Source: Pochonia chlamydosporia 170 | Lineage: Eukaryota > Ascomycota > Sordariomycetes > Hypocreales > Clavicipitaceae | NCBI RefSeq assembly: GCF_001653235.2 | Contig: NC_035791.1 | Span: 1,054,001-1,118,000 of the forward strand | Length of the DNA: 64,000 nucleotides | Direction of reading: 5' to 3' | In this document: positions 10,133-22,592 of the stretch, one piece after another | Layout: each line of letters opens with the position of its first letter | Numbering within the stretch: position 1 is the stretch's first letter | Notes under the pieces: model-generated | Told to the model about the DNA's origin: nothing | Seen by the model: only the letters and a program-made list of their open reading frames with translations | Databases searched by the model: none | Program-made: the position numbers and the translations under genes

Positions 10133-11304
10133 TTGGACACCGGCTCTTGGAGATGTGTCAACAACGTGGCTGAATGATTGTTGGGGGCGGCATGGGTTGT
10201 TTTCCGGGTCTCGGCTGGGATAGAGTTGCGGCATTGCATGTTGGAATGTATCATTAATTGGCTTATGGCTTGCGGCTTAGCACTGGAAAGAATTTTAATA
10301 CATCATTAGATATTGTTGGCCACGTTTCAGAGTGTGGATAGATACGAGAGAATGTGCTGGTGGTTGTTGACCCGGTGCAGGTTTTGTTGTAAGACGCCAT
10401 GCAGAAAGGCTTCTTACACACCTGACTGACTTACGTATTTTATGACCTCGATAGCTCAGTGGTGCCAAAAGCAATTGTGTGTTCCGAGTAGTTCTGCAAT
10501 GCGTACGGAATCCTCCGTCTATTCCAACGACGTAGGGCCACATCACCAACTTCCTAAACATCTGCTCTCGCTCCTCATCAACAGCCACGACTCCCCATCT
10601 CTATCCAACTTTAGGCTCATGTCAATTATCCTGCCGACTTTCCCACAATCCACGCAAGACACATTTCAGCTCGTGCGGATCTCTGTACCACCAAAAGGCC
10701 GCGTAACCATCAAAATCTGCACAGGGCTCGCCTCCAACGCCATTTCTGCCCGGCCACTGTCTCACAACACCAAGCAAATATATTGCACGTTTCCCCTCAG
10801 CACCGCATCTCGGCACAGCCAACAGGCCAATTAGTCCCAGCCTCTGCAGCACACGATCGATGTTTACGGCAAAAGTGGCGCTCTTGGAGCCAATCCACGC
10901 CCGACGGCCCTTGTTGCGGCTGCCCAGGTCAGCCCCATGAGTTAAGGCTGAAAAGAAAAAGCCTCGACTTGTTTCTATTTGTGCATGCGAACGAAGGCCT
11001 TGGTTGGGTGTAAAAAGCAAGGAATGGCTGGGAGAGGCGTCATGGCAGTGCCCTGTTTGTGAGCGACATTCCGGTATTCGAAACGCCAGAGGCTATCAAC
11101 GGCACCGATGAGGTGGTGTGTAAGTCGGTTATTTTGCCGTACTGAGTGATGACGAATATAAAGTAGCCAGAGTCGTTCTTGAGCTTTCAATATTCACGAT
11201 AAGCTTCACTCCACGGACATTACAACATTGTCGTGCAGTTAAACAGCTCTGCACATAAACGTCGCTCGTTCAGACTTTCGTTTCATCTCACAAATACCAC
11301 CATC
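10133..11304. other. Intergenic region upstream of the GPI-anchored protein
   Basis: Overlapping open frames occur on both strands (10442-10834 plus, 10622-11020 minus), but none shows a domain or signal peptide. TATAAA at 11157-11162 lies ~145 bp before the next ATG and may be its core promoter. Confidence 0.45.
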
Positions 11305-11868
11305 ATGAAGAATCTTGTCGTTCTGGCCTTCGCTTCTGGCTCTCTTGCCACGCTTTTTGAAGCATCTGGTCTGTTGCCGCGAGATACCACGCAGGTAGCT
11401 TGCTCTGATTTGGGCCGCAAGAACTGCGGTGTCGTCTGTATAGAGCAATCTGAAACCTGTTGCCCCGATCAGCAAGGTGGATGTCCTGTTGGGTCCGTTT
11501 GCTGGCTGGGAGATAATGGCAAATACGGCTGCTGTCCTGTTGGCAAGACCTGCCAAGGGCCAGGTGGTTCTGATATCACCACCAACACCATCACCGGTCC
11601 AGGAAGCACCAGCACTGTGACCATTCCTGAGTCGACTACTGACGTGGTCGAGACGACTGCTACAGAACCGACCGAGACAGAGACTATCCCAACTACTACT
11701 GGTCCAATTGGCACCATCACACCTGTGCCGACGACGGTAGCTCCCAACGGAACTGGATCTCTGCCTACCACGTCTAGTCCTCCTTTCACAGCCGGTGCCC
11801 CTGTAAATGGGCTTGCTCTTTCCGGTGTTTTGGGAGGCTTGGTTGCTGTGATTGCAGCTTTCCTCTAA
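11305..11868 (+). CDS. Secreted Cys-rich, Ser/Thr-rich GPI-anchored protein
   Basis: Intronless, 187 residues. MKNLVVLAFASGSLATLF is a signal peptide. Residues ~30-80 hold nine or more Cys in a granulin-like spacing (NCGVVCIEQSETCCPDQQGGCPVG, then VCW, YGCCPVGKTC), shown here only in part. A Thr/Pro/Ser stalk follows (~residues 85-165), suited to O-mannosylation. The end is small residues then the hydrophobic GLALSGVLGGLVAVIAAFL, a GPI-attachment signal. The protein should sit on the plasma membrane or cell wall. The ATG at 11305 begins the signal peptide; the longer frame upstream is not used. Function in adhesion or wall architecture is inferred. Confidence 0.85.
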   Translation: MKNLVVLAFASGSLATLFEASGLLPRDTTQVACSDLGRKNCGVVCIEQSETCCPDQQGGCPVGSVCWLGDNGKYGCCPVGKTCQGPGGSDITTNTITGPGSTSTVTIPESTTDVVETTATEPTETETIPTTTGPIGTITPVPTTVAPNGTGSLPTTSSPPFTAGAPVNGLALSGVLGGLVAVIAAFL

Positions 11869-12395
11869 GACAGAAACGGATTGATTTAGCTGTCAGCGAT
11901 GGTTGTATGGGTTTACGTCGCTTTTTGTTGCGTATTACAGTCTGCAGTGACTGCCAACGCAATTGGTATGCAATGCGGGTGGCTCTGTGGTAGTCGGAAG
12001 CAAGCATGTTGGTAATCTCGAATTTGCTTCGTCTGTAGAGTTATAGAACAACACATAATGCAGTTTTGGGTCAACAAAAACGATCAATGAAGGTCTCCAA
12101 AAGGAGCATGGAGTGAAGTCAATTTGAGGGGGGGTTTAATAGAAGGAGTGGGAACCTAATGTATTCTCCGACTTACCAGAGCAGAGAAATAAAATCACGG
12201 CTTTAGTCACCATCATGTGCAATAATCTTCAATGGTGTCCTCACATCAGCGCAGTCTCGCACAACATATACGTCTTGCCTCAAAAGAAAGCAAGACTCAT
12301 CCTACACATAAGTCCTTGTACCTATACTGTCCCATCCTCAGCTGTACGAGTTCATTTAGGCTTACTGCAGCAATATGCACCCTGTTCAGCTCTGC
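11869..12395. other. Convergent spacer
   Basis: 3' flanks of the GPI-protein gene (plus) and the MDR oxidoreductase (minus). A G-run occurs at ~12128-12135. No gene or RNA is seen. Confidence 0.5.
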
Positions 12396-13580
12396 TTATG
12401 CAATAGTCACGCAGACTTTGCCAAAATGTTGCCCTGACCACTGATACTCGTACGCTTCCTTCAACTGTTCCAAGTCAAACGTCTTTTCGTCAACCACCGG
12501 CTTCAACCTGTCAGGGTTCCCGTCAATAGCAAGACACATATCCTCCATCTGTTTCCTGCTGCCAACCAAAATACCCCTCGTCGTGCAGATGTTGTTCAAG
12601 CACTCAATAAACCCAGGTTGATCCTTGGTAAAGCCACCCACAAAGCCAATAATGGTAATCAACCCAGACACCTTTACTGCCTTGAGGCTTTGCTCCATGG
12701 ACTTGGGACCTGCAACCTCAACGATGTGGTCTACACCAACACCTCCAGTAATCTCCTTTGCTTTTGTTCCCCATTCAGGGTTCTCCTTGTAGTTAATGAC
12801 GTGATCCGCACCAAGTTTCTTCAAGACTTCGACCTTGTCGTTGGACCCCGTTGTGGCAATGACTCGAGCGCCAGCCGCCTTGGCAAACTGCAGTGCAAAG
12901 ATGCTCACGCCACCGGTTCCCTGGGTGAGAACCCACTGGCCGGGAGCGACTTGATTGTCAGATACGCCGTACAATGCATTCCATGCCGTGACGCCGGCGC
13001 AGGGAAGTGTGGCAGCTTCAACGGCAGTTAGACTAGACGGCTGGTGAACAAGGCCTTGCTCGTTGAAGGCGCCGATGGAGCGGAGGACGCCATGGCGAGA
13101 TCCTCCGAGGCCTGAAGCAGCGCTGGTTTGAGTGATGGGACCGCCGATGTGCTCTTGGTTGAATAGGGTGACAACCTTGTCGCCGGGTTTGAAGCGCGTA
13201 ACTTGTCTTCCAACAGCGAGGACGGTGCCTGCGCCGTCGGAACCGGGGATGATGTTTGGCGCTACGGGGAAGGGATATTTTCCTTGGGGGATTATAAGAT
13301 CGCGGTACTAGGTTTGGTTAGTGATTATTGGTGAGATACGGTCTCAAAGACTTAGCATGTGCTGTATCTTACATTTAGAGAGGCAGCATGTACTGTTGGC
13401 AATGGTGTTAGCCAGTGGTCCGGCCGCATGATGAGATGGTGACTTACGCTTTACGAGAACCTCGCTATCTCCAAGCTCTGCAATTTTCTGCTCCGAGTAT
13501 TTCAATGCGCCGAATCTATCTTTGCCATCATTGCTCGTAACATTCCACTGTTTCGTAGTTTTCGGGATATCTGGTGTCAT
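12396..13580 (-). CDS. Zinc-type alcohol dehydrogenase-like MDR oxidoreductase
   Basis: Three exons: 13448..13580, a 20-nt micro-exon 13373..13392, and 12396..13307, giving 354 residues. The micro-exon supplies LHAASLN, which joins to YRDLIIPQGKYPFP as in standard MDR proteins. GroES-like substrate domain residues ~30-140 include IIPGSDGAGTVLAVG. The NAD(P) Rossmann domain has GTGGVSIFALQFAKAAGARV and later VEVAGPKSMEQSL. The catalytic-zinc Cys/His set is incomplete (no GHE motif, position taken by GSDGAG), so it more resembles quinone-reductase-like, zinc-poor MDRs. The cofactor is probably NADPH; the substrate is unknown. Start ATG 13580 gives a standard N-terminus. Confidence 0.88.
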
Positions 13581-14726
13581 GGTAAACGGGTGTGACTATG
13601 AATTTCAAGTACTTTTGATATGGTTGCTCAATTGAGATTCAAGGTCTAACATGAGCGTTCGTAATATATTCCATTACACTCATTCCACGGAACTCCGCCC
13701 GAAAACCGATTTATAAGCTCCCGAAGATGCGTGACGAGTCCTTGGTGGATCCATGATGCCACTCTGATGTTGTCCAATATTGGGGCCGATGGATTTTCTG
13801 CGTGGCGACCATGTATCCATCCGTATTATTCCTGTAACTAGCTGGACTGTACTGTGCTAGGGCCCGATCAACGGGCACAAATGTATTTGGCTGTTTCCAG
13901 ATGTTGGCTGTTGTTCGAGTCCTTGGAAACTGCTGCCCATCATGTATATTAGGCCAAGCCTTATTGTGGGGATGAAGATACAAAGACTTCAGGGAGCTCT
14001 AGTTAATTCCGTAGCAATAGGAACCAATTGATATCACTAGCAGGGCGACTTCTCAAAGATTTGGGTGGCAGGTAACGAAAGTGAGTCTCCTTGGACTCAT
14101 TATAGTTGGTTGTCAATGAGTAATTGTCGAAGCTGGCTGGGCTGAGAGACGCTCGTGTCTGATACCTCTCACATCTTTCCCTGAGTTTATTTGCGACTTG
14201 ACACGGGATTCAATTGATGATTGTAAATTGTGTCTTGGAAAGGCCACTTGTCGTTGTAGTTTGTTGACTTTGAAACAACAAGATCATCGATGACTCTTCG
14301 CAGGATCTCCTGCTAATTAATTTTGAGGCGCAGGGCCTGCTCAGGAATCTAAAGATCCATCAGGGTCCAACTAGTGTTGTCGAAAGGAATTAAACATAAA
14401 AATGTGACTTCGTGTCCATTGAGATTTAACGTTGAAGATGCAAATGTGTCCTTTGCGGGGTGACTCAATCATTCAACGGCGATGGGGCCGAAATTAGTGG
14501 TCGATTAACCAGAATTGACCAGTTGACCAGAATTGAAGCCACGTCCCACTAGAACTGTCACTGAGAAGACAGTCAATGGTAAAAATAGCATCCAGATGTC
14601 AACACTCATCAATGATGGCTGCCGTCAATTTCATCATGATATAAAGTCCTGCCATCAACGCTCATGATAATTCACTCTCCAAACAACGGCTCTCAACACG
14701 CTTCATCGAACCTCATAAATTCATAG
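13581..14726. other. Divergent promoter region
   Basis: Lies between the minus-strand MDR gene and the plus-strand CofD-like gene, so it carries both promoters. ACCAGAATTGA occurs twice, at 14508-14518 and 14526-14536 (18-bp period). No gene is supported. Confidence 0.5.
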
Positions 14727-16304
14727 ATGGCTCCCAATACCACATCTCCCAGTGCGCTTCAACTACCATCATCCAATCCTGGTCCTGCGTCCCCCTCAAA
14801 ACGGCCCGTGACGCCAACCTCCGCATCTTCAACTCGCACCGGCATCGTCGTCTTCTCAGGAGGCAGCGCCGCCAACAGCCTAGTGGACATATTCGAGCGC
14901 GTGCGAGAAGCAAACAAAACCTCCCTAAGCTATGTCATTCCCATTTCCGACAATGGCGGCAGCACAAGCGAGATTATCCGCGTCTTTGGCGGACCAGGTT
15001 TGCCTCACTGCGTCACAGCTCTACCGACTCCTACACGTATCTGACACGTCCATGCAACAGGTATTGGTGATGTGCGCTCACGACTCGTGAGACTCATACC
15101 GGACAATGATGCCCCCGAAACAGTTGCTATCAAGCATCTCTTCAACTACCGCCTCGCCAAGACCTACGAAGCCGCGAGAGCAGAGTGGTTCGAAATCCTA
15201 GACGCCGCACACCCTCTATGGATCAACGTCTCATCCCCCAAGAGAGAACTCATACGCTCATATCTAAATAGCTTCAATCTGGAAGTAATCAAGCGCATGA
15301 GACCAAGCAGTCGGTTTGACTTTTCCAAAGCCAGCATCGGAAACCTCTTTCTCACCGGTGCGCGCCTCTTCACAGGCAGCTTCGAAGCAGCCATATATCT
15401 GCTGAGCTCCATCTGCGCTGTCCCAGACAGGATTTCCGTGCTGCCGGCTCTCAACACAAATTTCGCCCACCACATTGCCGCAGGGTTGCAGGACGGAACG
15501 GTAATCACCGGACAGAATGACATTTCCCATCCCAGTTATCCGACTGCGGCGGTCCCAGGCGCAGGCACCGGTGCATTAACCACGGGTCTGACCACGGGCA
15601 TGCAAACTCCGGCGCTGTCAGTAGGCCACGACACGGAGGAGCATGACAAGATTGAAGACGCAAACCTCCCGGGTTCGCTGCCCGCTCTCCGCAGACCAGC
15701 GATTGTCTTCTCAAAGGAAGAGGATGAGGACTTGCCCTCGCGGATCGACAGAATATGGTACATCAATCCCTATGGGCAGGAAATTCGCATCCCTGCCAAT
15801 CCTCGCGTTTTAGACGCCATCAACACTGCAAACACCGTCGTCTACTGCATAGGATCGCTGTTTACGTCCCTAATTCCCAACCTGGTGCTGAAGGGCGTGG
15901 GGGAAGCAATTGCCAATCCCATGATACGCAACAAGATTCTCATCCTGAACGGCACAACTGACCGAGAGACCGGGCCGTCTGATGACCCATTTACGGCATT
16001 AGACTTTGTGGGGGCTATTGCAAACGCCTGCGCTGACTCGAGGGGATGGCATAAACCGTCCGAGGACGAGTATAATCTGTACGTGACGCATGTGATACAT
16101 CTCGAAGGGCTGGCGTCACCAAAAGTAGACAAGCAGAAGTTTGGGCAGTTAGGAATCGATACGATACGACTCTACGGACCAAAAGATGAGCTTGGGCGTG
16201 GTGGACGATATGATGCAACGGCCTTGGGACAGACATTAGAGACAGTTGTGGGCAGAAAGGATATCCGCGTGGATAGAAGTCGACGAAACACTCTAGTCGG
16301 TTAG
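14727..16304 (+). CDS. CofD/YvcK-like (UPF0052) protein
   Basis: Two exons, 14727..14997 and 15061..16304 (intron GTTTGC..CAACAG), 504 residues. After a ~35-residue Ser/Pro-rich leader the glycine loop IVVFSGGSAANSLVD opens a Rossmann-like fold. PISDNGGSTSEIIRVFGGPG followed by IGDVRSRLVRLIP is the CofD-family signature, and NLFLTGARLF is also typical. A low-complexity insert with Thr/Gly repeats lies near residues 255-280. Bacterial YvcK controls wall and carbon metabolism and binds UDP-sugars; archaeal CofD makes coenzyme F420. Fungi do not make F420, so a YvcK-like ligand-binding role is more plausible. The fungal function is unknown to me. Its 3' end faces the small membrane-protein gene 176 bp away. 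Confidence 0.87.
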
Positions 16305-16480
16305 ATGTCGAGATAAATGGTAGCCAAAGTGTTGCATGTTTAAGTAGTCGCTTGTATTTAATACGTGTATAATTAACCTTGCAAAATTCCGGCCATCGTA
16401 GTTCCCTGCATCTCTCACCACGCACGCCTGTAGCCCTCTCCCACACAATTTCACCAATATCCACGCTGATTTAGTAAATG

Positions 16481-16747
16481 TCACCCCGTAAACACAAGAT
16501 ACGCCATAACCACCGGCCACATCGACGACAAAATTATCGCCACTAACACCGACCCTCCCCCTACTCGTATCTTGTCCGTCGGTCCCTTCCAGCGGTCGAT
16601 GAGAGTGCACGTTGTGAAAATCATGGCGCACGCATACAAGACTAGACCCCATATCACAACGAGGAGTATATCGGCGAAGGCGTCGGGCGCACTGAGGACA
16701 ACCTTGGAGGTGTCGGGGACGAAGGTTGACGATAGATTATTGCCCAT
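16481..16747 (-). CDS. Small integral membrane protein, 88 residues
   Basis: Single exon. Two hydrophobic helices, ~residues 26-47 (ADILLVVIWGLVLYACAMIF) and ~66-86 (VLVAIILSSMWPVVMAYLVF), flank a short charged loop with DRWKGPTDK. The N-terminal MGNN could in principle be N-myristoylated, but there is no Ser at position 6 context that strengthens this. I recognise no named family; it looks like a conserved hypothetical of ascomycetes. The convergent position next to the CofD-like gene gives no functional hint. The coding call rests on clean amphipathic topology and one uninterrupted frame. Confidence 0.65.
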   Translation of the reverse strand: MGNNLSSTFVPDTSKVVLSAPDAFADILLVVIWGLVLYACAMIFTTCTLIDRWKGPTDKIRVGGGSVLVAIILSSMWPVVMAYLVFTG

Positions 16748-19700
16748 GTTTGCGTGCTCGGGTCACCGGATATTGTGGAAGATGTATTGTAGAGAAGTTG
16801 GATTGTGAACCGCAGAATGATTGACCGCGGCGTATATTCGATTTCCGGTCAACGAAAGAATGTGAATTGCCCAGCAACAAATCTCGCCAGCGAGTAAAGC
16901 GACTCCAAGAAATGAAAATGAACGTCCAACACCTCAAGGAATGGAAACCCCAACAATAAACCAAATAAAGAGAATAAACCCAAAAGATAGGGCTAAACGA
17001 AAAGACAAAAAAAAAAAGAAATGGAATACCAAGTCTCGTCTTGGCAGCGGGTTCCCCAGCAAAGATATTGCCCTTTGCAAACCACAAAACATGGTTCACC
17101 ACTTACACCCGACCCTGTCCGCATCCGTGCCAAATCGAATACGACATCTGCATCACCACAAGCGCCAAGGGGAACCAGGAGGCAAGGGTTACACCCCGTC
17201 AACAAGGGTCTGCTGCGGATTGCGGCTCTAAACGTCGCAGCCTTCCAGGATGCCGGGTTTCCCGAACGCCATCTCCATACTGGCACGTCTCCATCCACGT
17301 CACACGACTGCTCGTCTCAAACGTCAGATGGCCCTGCTGGAGTTTGACGCAAGATTGCTAGTTGTGTTTTCTGCTTAGTTGCGTTTTTGTATTCTGTTCT
17401 ACGGGGGTTTCGATGAACGTGGCTAGATGCAGGACAGGGCAAAGCCGCAGGTTGAAAGAGATGAAAAAAGCCACACCAGAAGCTGGGACGAATTAAGCAA
17501 GCAATTGTAGTTAGTCTAATTAGATAGATGCTTTTACTGGGGGTGGCTGTGGCTGCTGGCTTGGCGATGTGAAGCAGTGGAGTTTGAAGTCATGACAGCG
17601 CAATTGTTTGGATGACGTCCCGTGATGGTGAGATGAACGAAATGGAAAAGGTTTTTAATTCAAATTTATCTGTAAATTTTTGCGTTTTCTTGGCGAACCA
17701 TTAATTTCCCATTCGCTCCGTCGTCGTCTTTATGCGCTGCGGCGAATACTCACAACAAGCTGGCATGACTTGTTTGACGTTTCCGCGGTTCCCCCCTGTT
17801 TCACGATACCTTCACAATTTTCGCACGCCGAAAAAATTCGCTGCCCAGGGGGGCCAAAACCTTAGTCTGTACTCCATGGACAGCCAGCCTTGTCCGTCTG
17901 ATATGGTCAGTGCACTTGCCGCCGAGGGAGATTCAGGCTGTCAATCAGACAGTCTCATCTTTTTGATCTGTTGTAGGCCAACAGCTTCGTGGGAACTGAT
18001 TGGTCGGGTATTCATGTTCCGAGCTCTTGACAACCTGGGGATGGGATGCATTATCCGTGCTTTTGACAGGTAGATGAGGTCATTGATTTGTCAAAAGGTG
18101 AATTGATTCCGTGGTTGGCTGGATATTTGGCTTGGAGGTCACGTACTGAACTGTGCGCAGCTATCGTTGCGGCTGAGCTCATCGCGCGTGTATTTATAAA
18201 TGACCCAATCATATGTCCATGATGTATTTACTTGTTCGACTATGCTTTGATCAGTTGAGCAATCATATTGTGAATCAGTTGTTCTTTGCGCAACTTGTAA
18301 GCTGGTTTTTCACAGTTTGCTCACACGAGTAAGCCACGCACAACCATGATGTGACGAGATGTGATCGAATAGACTTTGTATCAAATGCCAGTTTAATCAC
18401 ATGACAAAAAATCTATGCCACGCAATGTATGCATGACGAGAAAACATTGCGAGAGCTTCACGAGACGTTCCCCATTTTGAACCATCGCTGGTCGCCACTG
18501 TGCAAATAGTGAAACTTGACTCTTTTGCAAATTCTAAGATGGCCTACAGTCAATATTACCTATTGAATACCATCAGTGATGCCCAGGCCGCTACTGTGGC
18601 GCTGTAACTGGCCTCTGCTGTACCATCTGCGTCAAATCCGGAGGAGTGTTTCCACTCAAGGCTCCGCGACCAGACATGTGCTGTAGCTTTGGCTCTGAGT
18701 ATGTTTCCAAATAACGTGATATCGGAAGGATATCAATCTCAGTGCTCAAGGCCAACAGTCAGTTGATGAGCGCACGTCTTCCCCGTCCAGCTTGGCAAGT
18801 ATATCCCTCGGCCAGCCAACCAGGTCTTCCATTCTATGAAACCGGTCTGAATACCCGCGTTTCTCTCTTGAATCCGATCAAGTTCACATAAATTTGCAGC
18901 TACAACTATACTAAATCGCAACATCGTGACATTGGTGTTAGTTGTTATAAGGTTGACCTGGGCCTGTGCTTGTGCAACAGAGTGCTGCATCTCGTGTTAC
19001 ACAACATATGCGGCTGATGAGTACTTCTTGGCATATTCTGGAAATGGTCAAATTGATGAACATTGGATCATCATCGTGTAAGGCAACGGCAGCATGCCAG
19101 ATAACACAATATGTCCAATATTACGTGTACAGGTTGTACCACGAAATCACACGATTTGCAATGACAAGTCAATGTTCTTTTAAACAGTTTATGTAACGAC
19201 AACGTAATGATTTGTAAAACATGGACTAAGATGAGCCTCGAGGCATACAATGTCGCGGCATTACGGCAGACAGAGTACATGCCAATTGAGGGGTGTCGTC
19301 TGGTTCCCGAGTCTTGCCGTACTGTTTATAGAACTCATAGAGAATAGAAGATCATAGAAAGTCCCAGATAGATATATTTCACTTCAACTGGGCTCACGGC
19401 ACCATGACCGTACAGCATGGCTTGCGCAACATCCAGATGAATGAGCATTAGCATAGCAAGGAGTCCTTCACGCAAATACTCAACACCATGTATCCATACA
19501 CGGATTAAAAACGCAACTCCACATACCACAGCGCTTCCAATAGTCCAATCTGTTTAACAAACATCGTACGTTTGCCTCAAGAAAATGGCAGTCCATCAAA
19601 TAAACAGCTTTTCCCTAATCAGCTTGTATACCCACCTCGTCAATGCAATATCAACGTTCCTTGACATCTCTTCGAAATTCCAACTTCAAGCGCGCCTTGA

Positions 19701-20797
19701 CCCGACTTCCATACAGCCTCACCGAAGCCTCAAAGAACACTCGCCCCAATCATCTCCCTCAACGACATCCAGTCAAGCCACAATATCGTCGAATTTGCAA
19801 TCATCCTTGTTCGATTTCACCATCCCATTCACATCCTGCCCATGCCACATGGCAATGGCCTCCACGGAGCGGCATCTTCTATCCGACATCCGACGCGACA
19901 TCCGAGCCATCTCTTCGACGCTGTGCCTTCGTGGCATGCGAAGCTCGCAGCTGATTCAGGTATTGAGTTCGGAAATAAGAACCGTTTAGTTTATTTAACC
20001 GTTTTCAATATCCGGGGAAGTTGGTGCACATGTTGTGACTGTCTTCCCTCTGTACCTGTCACTAACTACTCGTAGATATGTCTGACCATGAACTTATTAT
20101 ATCAATGAACATCTCTATAAACTATGCAACAAACTACCGTTAAACAAACAGTTTCGTTTAATAAATATGTTTTAAAAGTCTACAATATATCCCAATACCT
20201 CATAACCAATTTAATCCTGAGATCCCTCGGCTTCAACCGACACCACATCAGTGGAGCATCACCATTCCCCACGAAATCACCATCATCAAGCACCATCACC
20301 AGTCCCCAAACTAGTAAACTAGTGGAGATCCCCTCTTCTCCGCACATAAAACCAAATCGTGGCGTCTCCCAGAAAAACCAATACCAATAAACTACAACTC
20401 AACCCTCTAAACCAGCAAAAACGAAACACAAGTCACTATCATCCACGGCCGTGGTGGCGCCACCAAAAAAATCTCGGATGTCGATACCATCGACAACGAC
20501 AGCACCTAAGCTAGATCAACGTCGTAAACATGGCCTAATAGCCCGGCACTAAGAGCGCTAATGATTCGCCATTACACCCTTGTTCTGTGTCCATTTCGAC
20601 TCCAACCTTGCGCATCCTTCGTTGAACGGCATATAAAGGCACCGCATCTCGAGCTGTCGATCATTCTGGGGTTATCTGCTTGTTTTGTAAAGCCTAAGTT
20701 GCGGGTTTGCGGAACATGAGCTTGTGAGGGATCACTTTGCAACTCTTGGACTCGTTGTACCACCTACCCGCAAGAAAGCTTGCTTACATATCTCATC
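16748..20797. other. Gene desert of about 4 kb
   Basis: Many short open frames on both strands, but none has a recognisable motif, a signal peptide with a convincing gene behind it, or splice-consistent partners. An A-rich tract is present around 17008-17020. The right end carries the promoter of the MFS transporter. No transposon terminal repeats or reverse-transcriptase motifs were seen by eye. Confidence 0.45.
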
Positions 20798-22592
20798 ATG
20801 ACGAGGCTGGGTACATTTCGCGCAACGTACCTCGTTGCGTTGTGCTGCGTGGGGTCGTTTCTGTTTGCCTATGATACGGGTATCGTGGGAGGAGTGTTGA
20901 CGCTGCAGTCGTTCCAGAATGATTTTGGATTCAGTGCCAAGGAGAAGAGCGATGTGAGCTCTCTGTCTGCAAGTCTTCTCCAAGCAGGAGGTGAGTGAAT
21001 TGCCCTCGTATCATGCAGTATCAGTCGAGAGTGAGTCTAACTTCCTGTGAAGCATTCTTCTCCTGTTTGTTCGTATGGCCATTTACCGCTCGCTTCGGAC
21101 GCCAATGGTCCATTGTGCTCGCTTCCTTCGTCTTCAACATCGGCGCCATCCTTCAGCTCTTTTACTCCCACGGCCTGGCAACCTGGTACGCAGGACGAGT
21201 CATCTCCGGCGTGGGCGTCGGTATCGCCACCGTCATCATCCCCATGTTCTCGGCTGAGATGGCGCCCAAGGAAATCCGTGGCCGCGTCGGCAGCTTCTTC
21301 CAGTTCTTCTTCACTCTTGGCGTCTTCTTCAGTTACTGGGTTGACTACGCTGTGGATAAGAACATGGCGTCGACGAGTGCTCAGTGGCGCGTGCCCGTGG
21401 GGCTGCAGCTGGTTCCCGGTGGCATCTTGGGTTTGGGAATGCTGTTGACAAAGGAGAGTACGAGATGGCTTGCCAAGAAGGGTCGTCATGAAGAGGCTAT
21501 GGCTTCGTTGGTTTGGGTGCGAGGCGGTGATTCGCCGGAAGTGCAGCAAGAGTATAGCGAAATCCTGGCTGGTATTGAGGAGGAAGAGAGACTTACGGCG
21601 GGTGTTACCTGGAAAGAATACATGTTGCCGGCCAATCGGTATCGCATTTTCATTGCGATTTCTATGCAGATTGGTGAGTTACACGAGAAGGAGCCTGAGT
21701 TTTGGAATCGACTAACAATATTACGTGTAGGCGCACAACTCACTGGCAACACAAGTCTAGCATACTGTAAGCATTTTGCCGCCAATCCCTCAACATCCAT
21801 CCTAACACGGTCCAGTCTCTCCTCAAATATTCGGCGCCGTCGGTGCGGGAGATAACGCCCTCCTCCTATCCGGCTTCTTTGGTCTCTGCAAAGTCATTTC
21901 CTGCCTCTTCTTCCTCCTCTTCCTCGTCGAAAGAATCGGCCGAAAGGGTTCGCTGCTCATAGGATCATTCCTTATGGGCGTATACATGCTGATCATCGGG
22001 CTTGTCACGAAATACAACCCCGCTAATCCAAAGGCTGGCCTGACGCCTCCCGCAATTGCATCCATCACCATGATATACCTCGAAGCCATGACGTACAACA
22101 TCTCCTGGGGTCCCGTGCCATGGGTAAGCTGCGTCAATTCCGTTTAGAGACTTTTGCGCTAATGGGTGTTGATAGTTGTACATGAGTGAAATCTTTCCCA
22201 CGCGCATCCGAGAAGGTGGTGTTGCTGTTGGTGCGGCCTCGCAGTGGTTGTTCAACTTTACGTTTTCGCAAATCACGCCTCATGCAATCAACAACCTTGG
22301 CTGGAAGACGTTTTTGATGTTTGCCATTTTCAACTGGGCGCTTGTGTTTTATACTTGGTTCTTTATTAAGGAGGTGTGTGTTTCCTCGTCTTTTTGACAT
22401 GGTGGCTTCGTACTGACAATTGGTTTAGACTAAGGGTCGATCTCTTGAAGAAATGGAACTCAGTGAGTAAAGTGACAGAATGTTGTATGAAGCGGTGCTA
22501 ACAAATGACTAGTCTTCAACAAGAAACACACACAAATTGATATCCCGGCAGCTCATAACAAGGTTACGCGGGAACATGTGGAGGTGCCTTAA
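20798..22592 (+). CDS. MFS sugar-porter family transporter
   Basis: Seven exons: 20798..20990, 21053..21673, 21731..21766, 21816..22123, 22176..22373, 22429..22462, 22513..22592; all phases agree (489 residues, 12 predicted helices). Family signatures are GSFLFAYDTGIVGGV in helix 1, an RFGRQWS loop 2-3 motif, GRVISGVGVGIATVIIPMFSAEM, VERIGRKGSLL, and the terminal TKGRSLEEME. KESTRWL replaces the PESPRWL of many sugar porters. The general look is of the fungal quinate/monosaccharide permease group; the true substrate cannot be read from sequence. Plasma-membrane proton symport is the known family mechanism. It stands next to no matching catabolic gene, so it is probably not in a pathway cluster. 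Confidence 0.9.

Noticed and set aside
10447..10520. tRNA-like A-box (TAGCTCAGTGG) after 10447
   Set aside because: No matching acceptor stem or good B-box at the right distance; cloverleaf cannot be drawn.
10442..11020. Overlapping open frames on both strands
   Set aside because: No motif, no signal peptide and no splice partner; they look like chance frames.
17021..17361. Several overlapping ~100-codon frames
   Set aside because: Three frames are open at once with unlike compositions, which suggests GC-rich non-coding sequence.
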